A stretch of 64,000 nucleotides of DNA from Nonomuraea rhodomycinica (GCF_013363995.1 NZ_JABWGO010000007.1:186001-250000), one strand, 5' to 3'; shown: positions 1-7,949, numbered from the stretch's first letter. Notes: generated from the sequence alone by a model not told the origin. Made by a program: numbers and translations.

Positions 1-172
1 GGGCGACCAGCAGGTCGCGGGGCACCTCGTAGGTGGAGGCGGCCTTGGTGAAGGCGTCGGCCAGGGGGGTGGCCGCGGTGGTGGCGGCGGGGGTCGCGGT
101 GGCGGCCTGGGCCACCGCCGGGCCGGACAGAGCAATGAGTCCGGCGATCACAAGAGTTGTAGTCTTCATCAT
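1..172 (-). CDS. secreted protein, N-terminal fragment (cut by window edge)
   Basis: Only the first 57 codons are inside the window. They begin with a classic signal peptide: Met-Met-Lys-Thr, then a hydrophobic stretch ending in AVAQA. After it comes an Ala/Thr-rich stretch and a segment reading FTKAASTYEVPRDLLVA. This resembles the start of the mature region of actinobacterial secreted cell-wall hydrolases (lytic transglycosylase or amidase type), but the catalytic part is outside the window, so the function is not established. The ATG at 172 overlaps the TGA of the upstream M23 peptidase gene as ATGA, so the two genes are probably translationally coupled and may act on the same substrate, peptidoglycan. 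Confidence 0.75.
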   Translation of the reverse strand, partial: MMKTTTLVIAGLIALSGPAVAQAATATPAATTAATPLADAFTKAASTYEVPRDLLVA

Positions 173-1128
173 CCGCAATGCTCAGAGGGACTGTTGTAGG
201 TGGTGGAGCCGGCCGAGCCGCCCCATCTGACGCACTTGCCGGCGGCAGAGGCGGTCACGGGGCCCGCGTAGTACGCGAAGTTGCCGGTGTCGGTCTGGCG
301 CGCCGCGCCCGCGACCTCCAGATAGGCGGAGACCGCGGTGGCCGTGCCGACCGAGGTCGACTTGATCGTGGCTACGCAGTTCTTGCCGGTGGAGCTGTTG
401 TAGAGCAGGTAGACCGTGCCGTCGGACCCGAGGGGCGCGGAGTCGATCACCTTGTGGCCGGAGCCGCAGACGGACTCCGCGGTGTGCGGGTTGGTGGTGC
501 CGCCGCCGCAGGAGTTCCGGGAGGTGACGGTCTGCACCGGGTAGCCGAAGGTCACGCCGTCGAAGACGGCCTTCTGGATGTTCGCCGGGTAACTGGTGCC
601 CCTGCGGACCTCGAAGTGCAGGTGCGGGGTGATGTCGTTGCCCGGCTTGCTGGTGTTGCCCACCGTGCCGACCGGCTGACCCTGCGACACGCTCTGGCCG
701 GCGCTCACCGTGCGGCTGTTCAGGTGGGCGTAGTAGGTGGCGTAGCCGTCACCGTGGTCGATCTTGACCAGATTGCCGAAGCCGTTGGCCGAGCCCTGGT
801 GCGCGGAGATCACGACCGTGCCGGAGGCCGCGGCGACGACGGTGTCGCCGAGGTCCGCGTCCGGGGTGCCGCCCCGGTTGAAGTCGATCTCGTACGACTG
901 GTGGGCGCTGCTTCCGCTGGAGTCACCCGTCCAGCTCTGGCCGCACGGGAACGGCAGCTGGAAAGTCGGTGCCGCGAGGGTCGTCGCCGTCTCCGCCGTG
1001 GCGGTGGAGGTCGGCGCGGGCACCGGCGAAGCCGTGGGGGAGGGCGCGGGGTCCGCGAAAGCGGCCGTACCTGTCCCCAGACTGACTAAGAGCGCGAAAC
1101 CCGTGATCAGCGCCCCGTTGAGCTTCAT
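169..1128 (-). CDS. secreted M23 family metallopeptidase with SapA-like C-terminal domain
   Basis: Predicted secreted zinc endopeptidase acting on peptidoglycan cross-bridges. A signal peptide (residues 1-25, ending in AFA) is followed by a Pro/Ser/Thr/Ala-rich linker (to about residue 50). The lysostaphin-like M23 fold follows, with the metal-binding HxxxxxD motif (HQSYEIDF) and the HLHFE motif. The last ~100 residues form a separate Cys-containing module (CGSGHKVIDS to the terminal EHCG) that resembles the spore-associated protein A type domain found on several actinobacterial cell-wall enzymes; this comparison is from memory. AAAGGA lies just before the ATG. The gene is divergent from the AfsR-type regulator and overlaps the next secreted gene by 4 bp. 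Confidence 0.9.
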   Translation of the reverse strand: MKLNGALITGFALLVSLGTGTAAFADPAPSPTASPVPAPTSTATAETATTLAAPTFQLPFPCGQSWTGDSSGSSAHQSYEIDFNRGGTPDADLGDTVVAAASGTVVISAHQGSANGFGNLVKIDHGDGYATYYAHLNSRTVSAGQSVSQGQPVGTVGNTSKPGNDITPHLHFEVRRGTSYPANIQKAVFDGVTFGYPVQTVTSRNSCGGGTTNPHTAESVCGSGHKVIDSAPLGSDGTVYLLYNSSTGKNCVATIKSTSVGTATAVSAYLEVAGAARQTDTGNFAYYAGPVTASAAGKCVRWGGSAGSTTYNSPSEHCG

Positions 1129-1241
1129 CGGGTGATCCTTTCTGGTGGGATCTCTGAGACAAGGGTGTGCATATGGCGCACAAGAAACGTCCAGACCCGG
1201 TACAAAGAGCTGTCACGCCTCCATAAGGAGCAGATGCGGTC

Positions 1242-3917
1242 ATGACGGTCACTTTTCACGTGCTTGGACCGCTGGAGATCCGGACATCGGGTCAACCCGT
1301 CCGGATCTCCGGCAAGAAACCTCGCCTGCTGCTGGCCACGTTGTTGCTGGAAGCGGGCGGGGTCGTCGGTGCCGACCAGTTGGTCGAGGTGCTCTGGCCC
1401 GAGCGCCCGCCCCGATCCGCGCAGGCGAACCTGCGCACCTATGTGAGCTCGCTCCGGACGGATCTGGGCGAGGACGGCCGATGCCTGCGCGGCAACGGCT
1501 CGGGTTACGCCATCGACGTGCCGGAGGGCGCGCTCGACCTCTTGGTCTTCGAGGAGCTGGTGGGCCAGGCCCGCTACGAGGAGGCGCTGTCCCTGTGGCG
1601 CGGCGCCCCGCTCGCCGACCTGCCGGGCAGCCCCCTCTGGGACCGCCGCCTCGACCCCCTCCACGAGGTGCGGCTGCGCGCGGCCGAGGAGCTGATCAGC
1701 CGGAGGATGGACCAGGGCGACCACGCCGGCGCCGTGAGCGAGTTGCGCGGGCTGCTCGCCGAGCACCCCTACCGCGAGGACCTGTGGGGACGATTACTCC
1801 TGGCCCTGCACCGGGGCGGCAGGAAGGCCGAGGCGCTGCGCGCCTACGCCACGGTCCGGCAGCTCCTCGTGGACGAGCTCGGCGTCGAGCCGGGCACCGG
1901 ACTGCGCGCCGCGTACGAGTCGATCCTCGCCGACGAGGCCCCGCCCGCGGCCCCCCGCCAGCTCCCGCCCGACGTGCCGGACTTCACCGGCCGGGCCGAC
2001 GCCCTCGCCGCGCTGAACGAGCCGTTCCAGGTCGCCGTCATCTCCGGGCGGCCCGGAGTGGGCAAGACCGCGCTGGCCGTGCACGCCGCGCACGCGCTGC
2101 GCGAGAAGTTCCCCGCCGGCCAGCTCCACCTCGACCTCGACGGCCGGGAGCCGGCCGACCTCCTCGCCGAGGCGCTGCGGGCGCTCGGCGCCGACACGCC
2201 CCCGCCCACGGTCCACGAGCGCTCCGCGCTCCTCCGCTCGATGCTCGCCGAGCGCCCGATGCTCGTCCTGCTGGACGACGCGCTCGACGCCTCACAGGTA
2301 CGGCCGCTGCTGCCGGGCAACGACTCCGTGGTCATCGTCACCAGCCGCCGGCGCATCACCGAGCTGCCCGGCTCCCGCCACATCGACCTCGGCGAGCTGC
2401 CGGTCGACGACGCCCTGCAGCTCCTCGGCCGGATCGTCGGCCCCGACCGGGTGGCCCGCGAGCAGGAGGACGCCCGCGCCATCGTGGCGGCGTGCGGCGG
2501 GTTGCCGCTGGCCGTGCGCAGCGCCGGGGCCCGGCTCGCCGGCCGGCCCGGCTGGTCGCTGGCGGTCCTGCGGCAACGGCTGGAGGACGACCGGCTCAAC
2601 GAGCTGCAGGAGGTACGCGTCTGCCTCGACCGCAGCTACCGGGACCTGCCCGACGAGGCCGCCCGCATGCTCGGCACGTTCGGCCGGCTCGGCGCCCTCG
2701 CACAGCCCGGCTGGGTGGTCGACGCGGCGCTCGACCGGCATCGCGCTGACGATGTGACCGATCTCCTCGTCGACGTGAACCTGCTGGAGCTCGTCGGCAC
2801 CGACCCCGTCGGCCAGCCGCGCTACCGCGTCCCCGACCTGATCCGCCGCCACGCCCTCGAACGCACGCCCGACCGCGACGCCCTCGGCCGCGTGCTGGCC
2901 GCCTGGACCGCGACCACCGAGCACGCCATGGCGCGGCTGCCCACCACCGTCTTCAGCCTCACCGCGCCCCGCACGCCGCGCTGGCGCCTGCCCGAGCAGA
3001 CGCTGGAGCGGCTCACGTCCAACCCGCTCGGCTGGTTCGAGGCCGAGCACGACTCGCTCGTCGCGGCCGTCGGCGTGGCCGCCGAGGCCGGGCTCGCCGA
3101 GTCGGCCTGGGGCCTGGCCGCCGCCATGGTCCCGTACCTGGACCTGCACTGCCGGCTCGACACCTGGCAGCGCACCCACAGCGTCGCCCTGCAGGCCGCC
3201 CGCGCCGGCGGCGACACGTACGGCGAGGCCGCCATGCTGCGCGGGCTCGCCCAGGTCGCGCTCTACCAGGACCGCTACGAGGAGGCGGCCGACGGGTTCC
3301 TGCGCTCCCGCCGGCTCTTCCACGACCTGGGCGACGTACGCGCCGAGGCCACGACGATCTGCGGGCTCGGCGCGGTCAGCCAGTTCCGCGGCCGGCCGGC
3401 GCAGTCGCTCGGCCACTTCAAGCGGGCCCTGGCCATGTTCCTGGCCGCCGACGACCCCCAGGGCGAGGCGCTCGCCCGGCAGGCCATCGGCCGGGTCTGC
3501 CTCAAGTCCGGCGACCTGACCCAGGCGTCCGAGTCGCTGGCCCAGGCCATGCGGCTGGCCCAGGAGCTCGGCGACTCCCACCGCGAGGGCTGCGTCTGCC
3601 TCCAGATGGGACAGCTGCACGAGGCGGTGTCCTTCCACCACCACGCGCTGGACATCTTCGAGTCGCTCGGCGACCGGCACTGCGGCGCGTACGCCCTGCA
3701 GAGCCTGGCCCGGCTCCAGGTGCGCAGCGGCGACCTGGCCCCCGCCTCGACCGGGCTCCAGCGCTCGCTCGAGGTCTTCCAGGAGCTCGGCGACCGTAGC
3801 GGCGAGATGTCGAGCACGCAGCTCCTCGGCGAGCTGTACCGCACGGCTGGCCGCACGGGGCTGGCGCTCGACTACCTCAGGCAGGCCAGCGACCTGCGCC
3901 GCCGCCTGCCCGTCTGA
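1242..3917 (+). CDS. AfsR/SARP family transcriptional regulator (BTAD, NB-ARC, TPR)
   Basis: Large pathway-type activator of 891 residues. The order is an OmpR-like DNA-binding domain (residues ~1-90, starting FHVLGPLEI), a bacterial transcriptional activation domain (~95-240), an NB-ARC ATPase with the P-loop GRPGVGKT near residue 268 and a Walker B-like MLVLLDDALD, then TPR repeats over the last ~300 residues. This is the AfsR architecture, whose members switch on secondary metabolism or development by binding direct repeats upstream of target promoters. AAGGAG at 1225-1230 supports the ATG at 1242. It is transcribed divergently from the M23 peptidase gene, which is a natural but unproven target. 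Confidence 0.92.
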   Translation: MTVTFHVLGPLEIRTSGQPVRISGKKPRLLLATLLLEAGGVVGADQLVEVLWPERPPRSAQANLRTYVSSLRTDLGEDGRCLRGNGSGYAIDVPEGALDLLVFEELVGQARYEEALSLWRGAPLADLPGSPLWDRRLDPLHEVRLRAAEELISRRMDQGDHAGAVSELRGLLAEHPYREDLWGRLLLALHRGGRKAEALRAYATVRQLLVDELGVEPGTGLRAAYESILADEAPPAAPRQLPPDVPDFTGRADALAALNEPFQVAVISGRPGVGKTALAVHAAHALREKFPAGQLHLDLDGREPADLLAEALRALGADTPPPTVHERSALLRSMLAERPMLVLLDDALDASQVRPLLPGNDSVVIVTSRRRITELPGSRHIDLGELPVDDALQLLGRIVGPDRVAREQEDARAIVAACGGLPLAVRSAGARLAGRPGWSLAVLRQRLEDDRLNELQEVRVCLDRSYRDLPDEAARMLGTFGRLGALAQPGWVVDAALDRHRADDVTDLLVDVNLLELVGTDPVGQPRYRVPDLIRRHALERTPDRDALGRVLAAWTATTEHAMARLPTTVFSLTAPRTPRWRLPEQTLERLTSNPLGWFEAEHDSLVAAVGVAAEAGLAESAWGLAAAMVPYLDLHCRLDTWQRTHSVALQAARAGGDTYGEAAMLRGLAQVALYQDRYEEAADGFLRSRRLFHDLGDVRAEATTICGLGAVSQFRGRPAQSLGHFKRALAMFLAADDPQGEALARQAIGRVCLKSGDLTQASESLAQAMRLAQELGDSHREGCVCLQMGQLHEAVSFHHHALDIFESLGDRHCGAYALQSLARLQVRSGDLAPASTGLQRSLEVFQELGDRSGEMSSTQLLGELYRTAGRTGLALDYLRQASDLRRRLPV

Positions 3918-3965
3918 GACACACACCCACCTCTTGTCCCCGCGTGTTCACAGGGGCGTCCCGTC

Positions 3966-4086
3966 GGGACGTGCCGGATCGTTCCGGTCGTCCCGACGCC
4001 GGGACGTTCGCCTGCACGTACCGGGACGTCCGGTCGTATCGCTTCGTCCGTACGCACTCCCGTCTCGGGACGTCCGGACGTATCGG
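3966..4086. repeat. four GGGACGT direct repeats between convergent genes
   Basis: GGGACGT occurs at 3966, 4001, 4023 and 4067. The last two copies extend to about 19 bp: GGGACGTCCGGTCGTATCG at 4023-4041 and GGGACGTCCGGACGTATCG at 4067-4085. The cluster fills most of the 222-bp gap between the convergent AfsR-type gene and the NERD gene. Imperfect hairpins can form here and may end transcription from both sides. A protein-binding role is possible but not shown. Confidence 0.6.
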
Positions 4087-4139
4087 CTGGTCCGGCCGGG
4101 CCCGGCCCGGTCGGGCGTCAGGCGGGCGTCACACCGCCG

Positions 4140-5486
4140 TCAGGAGCCGGAGACGATCCGGCGGACGAGCCGCCTGAGGCGGGACCGCTGGGGGATGCCG
4201 CGCAGCCCGTCGAGCGCCTCGGCCGCCGAGGGCCGCTTGGCCGGCGAGTGGTCGAGCATCCGCCGCACCACGTCGGGCACCTCGGGGCCGAGGGCGTCGG
4301 GCCCGGGCGGCAGCTCGCCGGCGAGGAGCTGGTAGGCGATCACCCCGGCGGCGTAGACGTCGGAGGCGGCCGTCATGCGGTCGGGCCGGTCCTGGCACTC
4401 GGGCGCCGCGTAGTGACCGTCGAGGACGTTGCTCAGCTCGTGGGCCACCGTGAAGTTGCGCGGGCCGGGCTTGGAGTAGTCGAAGCCGGTCAGCACGGCG
4501 TGGCCGTCGTCGGTGACGAGCACGCACGCGGGCGTGAGCGCGCGGTGGATGACGCCGTGGGCGTGCGCGTGCGCGAGACCGCTCAGCAGGTCCGGGATCA
4601 CGAACGGCGACCCGGCGCCCCGGCCCGGGCTCAGGTGCAGCGCCTCGCCGTGGACGTCGTCCAGCACGAGCACGAACCGGCTCTCGTCGTCGATGGCGAA
4701 GAAGTCGCGCGAGCGCACCACGCACGGGTGGGGCGGGATGCGGGCCAGCGACTGGTAGGCGTTGGCGATGCGCTGCCGCTCGGCGGCCCGGGCGGCCTCG
4801 TCGGCCAGCGGGTCGGCCTGGTAGACGCGCAGCAGCACGGTCTCGCTGCCCGGCAGCGTCGCGTTGAACGCGCGGTACTCGGTGACCCTGGTGTCGCCGC
4901 CGAGCTGCTCCTCGACCTCCCAGTTGCCGTACCTGGGAGGCGCGGTGCTGCGCCGTACGGTCTGGTTCAGCGCGTCGAGGATCGCCGTCAGGTACGGCCG
5001 GGCGTCGGGGCTGCACCCTCGCTTGACCCGCGACGCGTCGGCCAGCATCGGCACCAGGCCGGCCAGGTCGGTCACGTGCGCGGAGTCGCGCCCGGTGGGA
5101 TCGACCAGCTCGGCGTCGGGCGAGGTGAGCACGACGATGCTGTCGACGTAGACGCGTTCGAGCTGGGTGGCCCGGGACACCAGCAGGCCCTTGAGCGCCC
5201 GCGCGGTGCCGCGCAGCTTCGTCACCGGGGAGCCGAACGCCTCCCGGCGCGGCGGGAACCAGCGCGACCCCGACACCTGGATGCGGCCACGCGTGCCCTT
5301 GACGTCGACCACCACCAGCGAGTGGCCGGTCAGGACCAGCAGGTCCACCTCGAACACGTCGTCGCCACGCGGCACCTCGACGTTGTGCAGCAGCAACCAC
5401 TCGGCCGGGGCGTGGTCGCGCAGATAGGCGATCACGCGCCGTTCGGCGTCGTTGACCGGACGTCCCCCGCCGACGATCTGTGCCAT
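4140..5486 (-). CDS. NERD domain fused to a degenerate protein kinase (pseudokinase)
   Basis: The N-terminal ~110 residues form a NERD (nuclease-related) domain. Its PD-(D/E)XK-like core appears intact, with Asp48 in FEVDLLVL and Asp61-x-Lys63 in VDVKG. Residues ~190-440 have a Ser/Thr kinase fold, but the key catalytic residues are gone: the VAIK lysine is Arg (VLLRVY, ~220), the HRD loop reads HRALTPACV (314-322, no Asp or Asn), and DFG reads GFD. It is therefore probably a pseudokinase, perhaps a regulatory or binding module. NERD-kinase fusions occur in PglW of the Pgl phage-growth-limitation system, but this protein is far shorter and no other Pgl or BREX gene is nearby. The ATG at 5486 is preferred over 5492 because GCGAGGA lies 7 nt upstream. 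Confidence 0.82.
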   Translation of the reverse strand: MAQIVGGGRPVNDAERRVIAYLRDHAPAEWLLLHNVEVPRGDDVFEVDLLVLTGHSLVVVDVKGTRGRIQVSGSRWFPPRREAFGSPVTKLRGTARALKGLLVSRATQLERVYVDSIVVLTSPDAELVDPTGRDSAHVTDLAGLVPMLADASRVKRGCSPDARPYLTAILDALNQTVRRSTAPPRYGNWEVEEQLGGDTRVTEYRAFNATLPGSETVLLRVYQADPLADEAARAAERQRIANAYQSLARIPPHPCVVRSRDFFAIDDESRFVLVLDDVHGEALHLSPGRGAGSPFVIPDLLSGLAHAHAHGVIHRALTPACVLVTDDGHAVLTGFDYSKPGPRNFTVAHELSNVLDGHYAAPECQDRPDRMTAASDVYAAGVIAYQLLAGELPPGPDALGPEVPDVVRRMLDHSPAKRPSAAEALDGLRGIPQRSRLRRLVRRIVSGS

Positions 5487-5512
5487 GGGCATATCCTCGC
5501 ACGTGGACGCAT

Positions 5513-5547
5513 TGACAGCATGTTGTCGTTATGACAGCGTGTTGTCA
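5513..5547. promoter_or_regulatory. two tandem 16-bp palindromic operators (MarR type)
   Basis: TGACAGCATGTTGTCG (5513-5528) and TGACAGCGTGTTGTCA (5532-5547) are near-identical inverted repeats TGACA-N6-TGTCA, 19 bp apart, i.e. about two helical turns. The second ends on the first base of the PfpI ATG. The site lies between the divergent NERD gene and the PfpI-MarR operon. The likely ligand is the MarR protein encoded as the second gene of that operon (autoregulation), which is inferred from position. Confidence 0.8.
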
Positions 5548-6173
5548 TGATGAAGACTAAAAAGCCGGTACATGTGGGGATCTATGACACCTGGGCCGAC
5601 TGGGAGGCCGGGCACGCCATCGCCCACCTCCGGGCCGAACGGTTCCACCGCGAGCCCGGCGGCTACGAGATCGTCACCGTCGGCCTGTCCACCGAGCCGA
5701 TCACCACCATGGGCGGCCTGCGCGTCGTTCCCGACCTCGCGCTGGAGGACCTCTCGCCCGCCGCCAGCACCATGCTGATCCTCCCGGGCGCCGACCTGTG
5801 GGACGCGGGCGACGCGCTCGCGCCCTTCGCCCGGGCGGCCCGCGCGTTCCTCGACGCGGGCGTGCCCGTGGCCGCCATCTGCGGGGCCACGGCCGGGCTG
5901 GCCCGCGAGGGGCTGCTCGACGACCGCGACCACACCAGTGCCGCGCTGCCGTACCTGGAGGCGCAGCCCGGCTACGGGGGCGCCAAGCGCTATCTCGACC
6001 GCGACGCGGTGACGGACGGCGACCTCATCACCGCCGGGCCCACGGAGCCGGTGGCCTTCGCCCGGGAGATCCTCAGCCGCCTCGACGCGTACCGGCCCGA
6101 GGTGCTGGACGCCTGGTACAGGCTGTTCGCCAAGAGCGACCCGTCGGCGTTCGGCGTCCTGATGTCGGCATGA
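5547..6173 (+). CDS. DJ-1/PfpI family protein
   Basis: A 208-residue protein of the class I glutamine amidotransferase-like superfamily. The nucleophile-elbow cysteine is in VAAICGATAGLA, and an upstream Glu-containing strand (WADWEAGHA) fits the PfpI subgroup. Members act as glyoxalases, deglycases, proteases or stress proteins; the substrate here cannot be read. No Shine-Dalgarno sequence precedes the ATG, and the upstream operator runs right up to it, so the mRNA is probably leaderless or nearly so. The stop overlaps the next start (ATGA), forming an operon with the MarR gene that probably represses both. Confidence 0.9.
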   Translation: MMKTKKPVHVGIYDTWADWEAGHAIAHLRAERFHREPGGYEIVTVGLSTEPITTMGGLRVVPDLALEDLSPAASTMLILPGADLWDAGDALAPFARAARAFLDAGVPVAAICGATAGLAREGLLDDRDHTSAALPYLEAQPGYGGAKRYLDRDAVTDGDLITAGPTEPVAFAREILSRLDAYRPEVLDAWYRLFAKSDPSAFGVLMSA

Positions 6174-6958
6174 CCGGGACGGAGCCCCCCTTTACGGACG
6201 ATGCCGGCCACGAGGCGACGCCCGGAGGTGAGACGCGAGACGGCGAGCCTTCCAGGTCCACTGCGTCTTCGGGGTCTACGGCGTCTTCGGGGTCTGGGGC
6301 GTCTTCGGGGTCTACGGCGTCTTCGGGGTCTGGGGCGTCCTCCGGGTCTACGGCGTCCTCCGGGTCTACGGCGTCTTCGGGGGCTGCCGCGTCGTCCGAG
6401 TCTGCCGCGTCGTCCGGCGGGTCCACCGGGGCCGGCGAGTCCGTGGCGTCGGTCGCTTCCGCCGGTGCCGCCGCCGCTCCCGGCCCCGCCGGTGCCGCCG
6501 GTGACGTCGGGCCGGACGCGGACGACGCGGCGGCGTTCCTGTCGGCCGCCGCGTTGACCGCCTTCCGGCTCAACGGCCAGTTCCTGGAGGTCGCCGAGGA
6601 GCTGGCCCGGCCCGCCGGGCTGACGGCGGCCTGGTGGCAGGTGCTCGGCGCCGTCCTGGCCGAGCCGCTGCCCGTGGCCGGCGTCGCCCGCGTCATGGGC
6701 ATGACCCGCCAGGGTGTGCAGCGGATCGCCGACCTGCTGGTGGAGCGGGGGCTGGCCGAGTACCGGCCCAACCCGGCCCATCGCCGCGCCAAGCTGCTCC
6801 AGCCAACCGCGGCCGGCCGCGACGCGATCGCGTTGATCACCCCGGGGCACCGGCGCTTCGCCGGACGCCTGGTCGCCCGGCTCGGCGAGGCGGAGGCCCG
6901 CGAGTGCCTGCGCGCCCTGCGCCTCCTCTCCTCCGCCCTCGACGACCTGTCCCCCTGA
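6170..6958 (+). CDS. MarR family transcriptional regulator with Ser/Ala-rich repeat N-terminus
   Basis: The C-terminal ~145 residues form a winged-helix MarR domain. The recognition region reads MTRQGVQRIADLLVERG and the wing contains NPAHRRAKLLQPT. The first ~120 residues are unusual: an acidic start, then nine six-residue repeats of the type STASSG (residues ~30-83), then an Ala/Gly/Pro stretch. Typical MarR proteins are ~140-170 residues, so this N-terminus is an addition and is probably disordered. Translation is coupled to the PfpI gene through an ATGA overlap. It probably binds the tandem operators at 5513-5547. Confidence 0.88.
   Translation: MTGTEPPFTDDAGHEATPGGETRDGEPSRSTASSGSTASSGSGASSGSTASSGSGASSGSTASSGSTASSGAAASSESAASSGGSTGAGESVASVASAGAAAAPGPAGAAGDVGPDADDAAAFLSAAALTAFRLNGQFLEVAEELARPAGLTAAWWQVLGAVLAEPLPVAGVARVMGMTRQGVQRIADLLVERGLAEYRPNPAHRRAKLLQPTAAGRDAIALITPGHRRFAGRLVARLGEAEARECLRALRLLSSALDDLSP
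6257..6418 (+). repeat. nine 18-bp in-frame tandem repeats in the MarR gene
   Basis: Units of the form TCTACGGCGTCTTCGGGG recur nine times with small changes (TCT/TCC/GCT first codon, ACG/GGG/GCG second). They encode the hexapeptide STASSG or its variants SGASSG, AAASSE and SAASSG. Gain or loss of a unit keeps the frame, so the length of the linker could vary between strains without inactivating the regulator. Confidence 0.9.
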
Positions 6959-6992
6959 GCGGGACTCCCCCTGAGCGGGACTCCTCCTGAGC
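6953..6992 (+). repeat. 16-bp tandem repeat spanning the MarR stop codon
   Basis: CCCTGAGCGGGACTCC occurs at 6953-6968 and 6969-6984, with a partial third copy to 6992. The TGA inside the first copy is the stop codon of the MarR gene. Confidence 0.85.
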
Positions 6993-7170
6993 GAACGGCG
7001 CGCTCAAAGATTTGGATGATCGTGCTTAAACAACGACGTCCGCGCGTCGCGCCATTCTGTATATGGCGGTGATTCGGCAGGCGCCGCGGAAAGCGCCGAT
7101 GTACCAAGAAAACGAGGTGGCTCCTTGACCGCCATGAGGCTTTCTTGGGTTGCGACGCCCGTCCGGTGCC

Positions 7171-7239
7171 GGGATCGTTATTGACGGCACCTCACCGCCC
7201 CGTACAAGCGACTATGGCGCCGGTGATTTCCGCGCCGAT
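7171..7239 (+). promoter_or_regulatory. conserved promoter/leader block of the first rodlin-like gene
   Basis: GGGATCGTTATT (7171-7182) and TTCCGCGCCGAT (7228-7239) both recur, in the same order and nearly the same spacing (57 versus 60 bp), upstream of the paralogous gene at 7971. CCGGTG also precedes the first element at both loci. The first element starts 86 bp before the ATG and is a candidate promoter or activator site; the second sits just before the ribosome-binding site. No known sigma-factor consensus is claimed. Confidence 0.6.
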
Positions 7240-7256
7240 CAATGGAGGAAACAAAC

Positions 7257-7496
7257 ATGATCCGTCGTATTCTCGCCGGTGCTGCCATCGCGGGCATCGC
7301 GTTCGGTTTCTCCGCCACCGCCGCCTCGGCCGACGACACCCCGTACAACAGCGGCAACAGCGTGCTGAGCCAGTTCAGCGCGCTCCACAACGCCACCGTG
7401 CTCAACGGCGTGCTCAACGACTCGGTCAAGGACATCGACGTCCTCAACGTCGGCAAGCTCGAAGAGGCCAACGTCATGGTGCTCAACAACGGCTGA
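7257..7496 (+). CDS. small secreted rodlin-like protein
   Basis: A 79-residue precursor. Start chosen at the ATG at 7257 because GGAGGAA (7244-7250) is correctly spaced; an in-frame ATG at 7242 overlaps that site. It has a signal peptide (MIRRILAGAAIAG..., cleavage after ASA) and a ~53-residue mature chain rich in Asn, Val and Leu. The C-terminal part, containing KDIDVLNVGKLEEANV, is repeated in the larger protein at 7971-8531. The alternating pattern resembles the DVNVAVINL/DINVL segments of streptomycete rodlins, amyloid-like surface proteins of aerial hyphae and spores. Family membership is inferred from pattern only, not alignment. Confidence 0.82.
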   Translation: MIRRILAGAAIAGIAFGFSATAASADDTPYNSGNSVLSQFSALHNATVLNGVLNDSVKDIDVLNVGKLEEANVMVLNNG

Positions 7497-7620
7497 CCCG
7501 CTGTCGAGGGCGCGGGCCGGCGGCCGCCATCCCCGCGTGGTCCGGCGCCTCGTCAACTGCACAGAACGGCCGCGACTCCCCGTGCGGGAGCGCGCTCCGT
7601 CCGGCTCGCCGAGCCCGACG

Positions 7621-7674
7621 CGACGGCGGCCCGGGACGTTCCGCTCCAGAGCGAGACGTCCCGGGCCGCCGTCG
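7621..7674 (+). terminator. strong hairpin terminator after the first rodlin-like gene
   Basis: CGACGGCGGCCCGGGACGT (7621-7639) pairs perfectly with 7656-7674 (19 bp). The 16-nt loop contains a further short inverted repeat (CGCTC/GAGCG). It is followed by TCGTTT. It lies ~125 bp after the stop codon and separates the two rodlin-like genes. Confidence 0.8.
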
Positions 7675-7877
7675 TCGTTTCTCCGGGCCCGGAGGCCGTC
7701 CGCGTCCGCCCGTCGTGGCCACTGCCGGTATCGGACATTCGCCGCCGCCTCGCAATATTGTGCTGAATGCTTCATTTGTGGACATATCCGGGCGACGCAT
7801 AATCAAGCGCCAAGCAATTGAGGGTTGTATTTGACTTGGGCTTAGCGAATTCGAGTTGCGGGGAGCCGGTGTCGCGC

Positions 7878-7949
7878 GGGATCGTTATTCGGCCTCTCGC
7901 GGTCCGTGAGAGCGCGATTCAGAAGAAGCGCCTCCCCTTCCGCGCTGAT
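7878..7949 (+). promoter_or_regulatory. conserved promoter/leader block of the second rodlin-like gene
   Basis: GGGATCGTTATT (7878-7889) is identical to 7171-7182, and TTCCGCGCTGAT (7938-7949) matches 7228-7239 at 11 of 12 bases. The first element starts 93 bp before the ATG at 7971 (86 bp in the paralogue). The conservation of a non-coding block between duplicated genes suggests shared control. Confidence 0.6.

Noticed and set aside
178..1089. 303-residue plus-strand frame opposite the M23 gene
   Set aside because: The product is Gly/Arg/Val-rich without any motif, while the minus strand encodes a complete M23 peptidase with signal peptide.
4140..5486. Complete Pgl/BREX phage-defence system
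   Set aside because: Only a short NERD-pseudokinase is present; no methyltransferase, phosphatase (PglZ), BrxC-like ATPase or other system gene occurs nearby.
6257..6418. CRISPR-like array
   Set aside because: The 18-bp units are contiguous without spacers and are read in frame as STASSG repeats.
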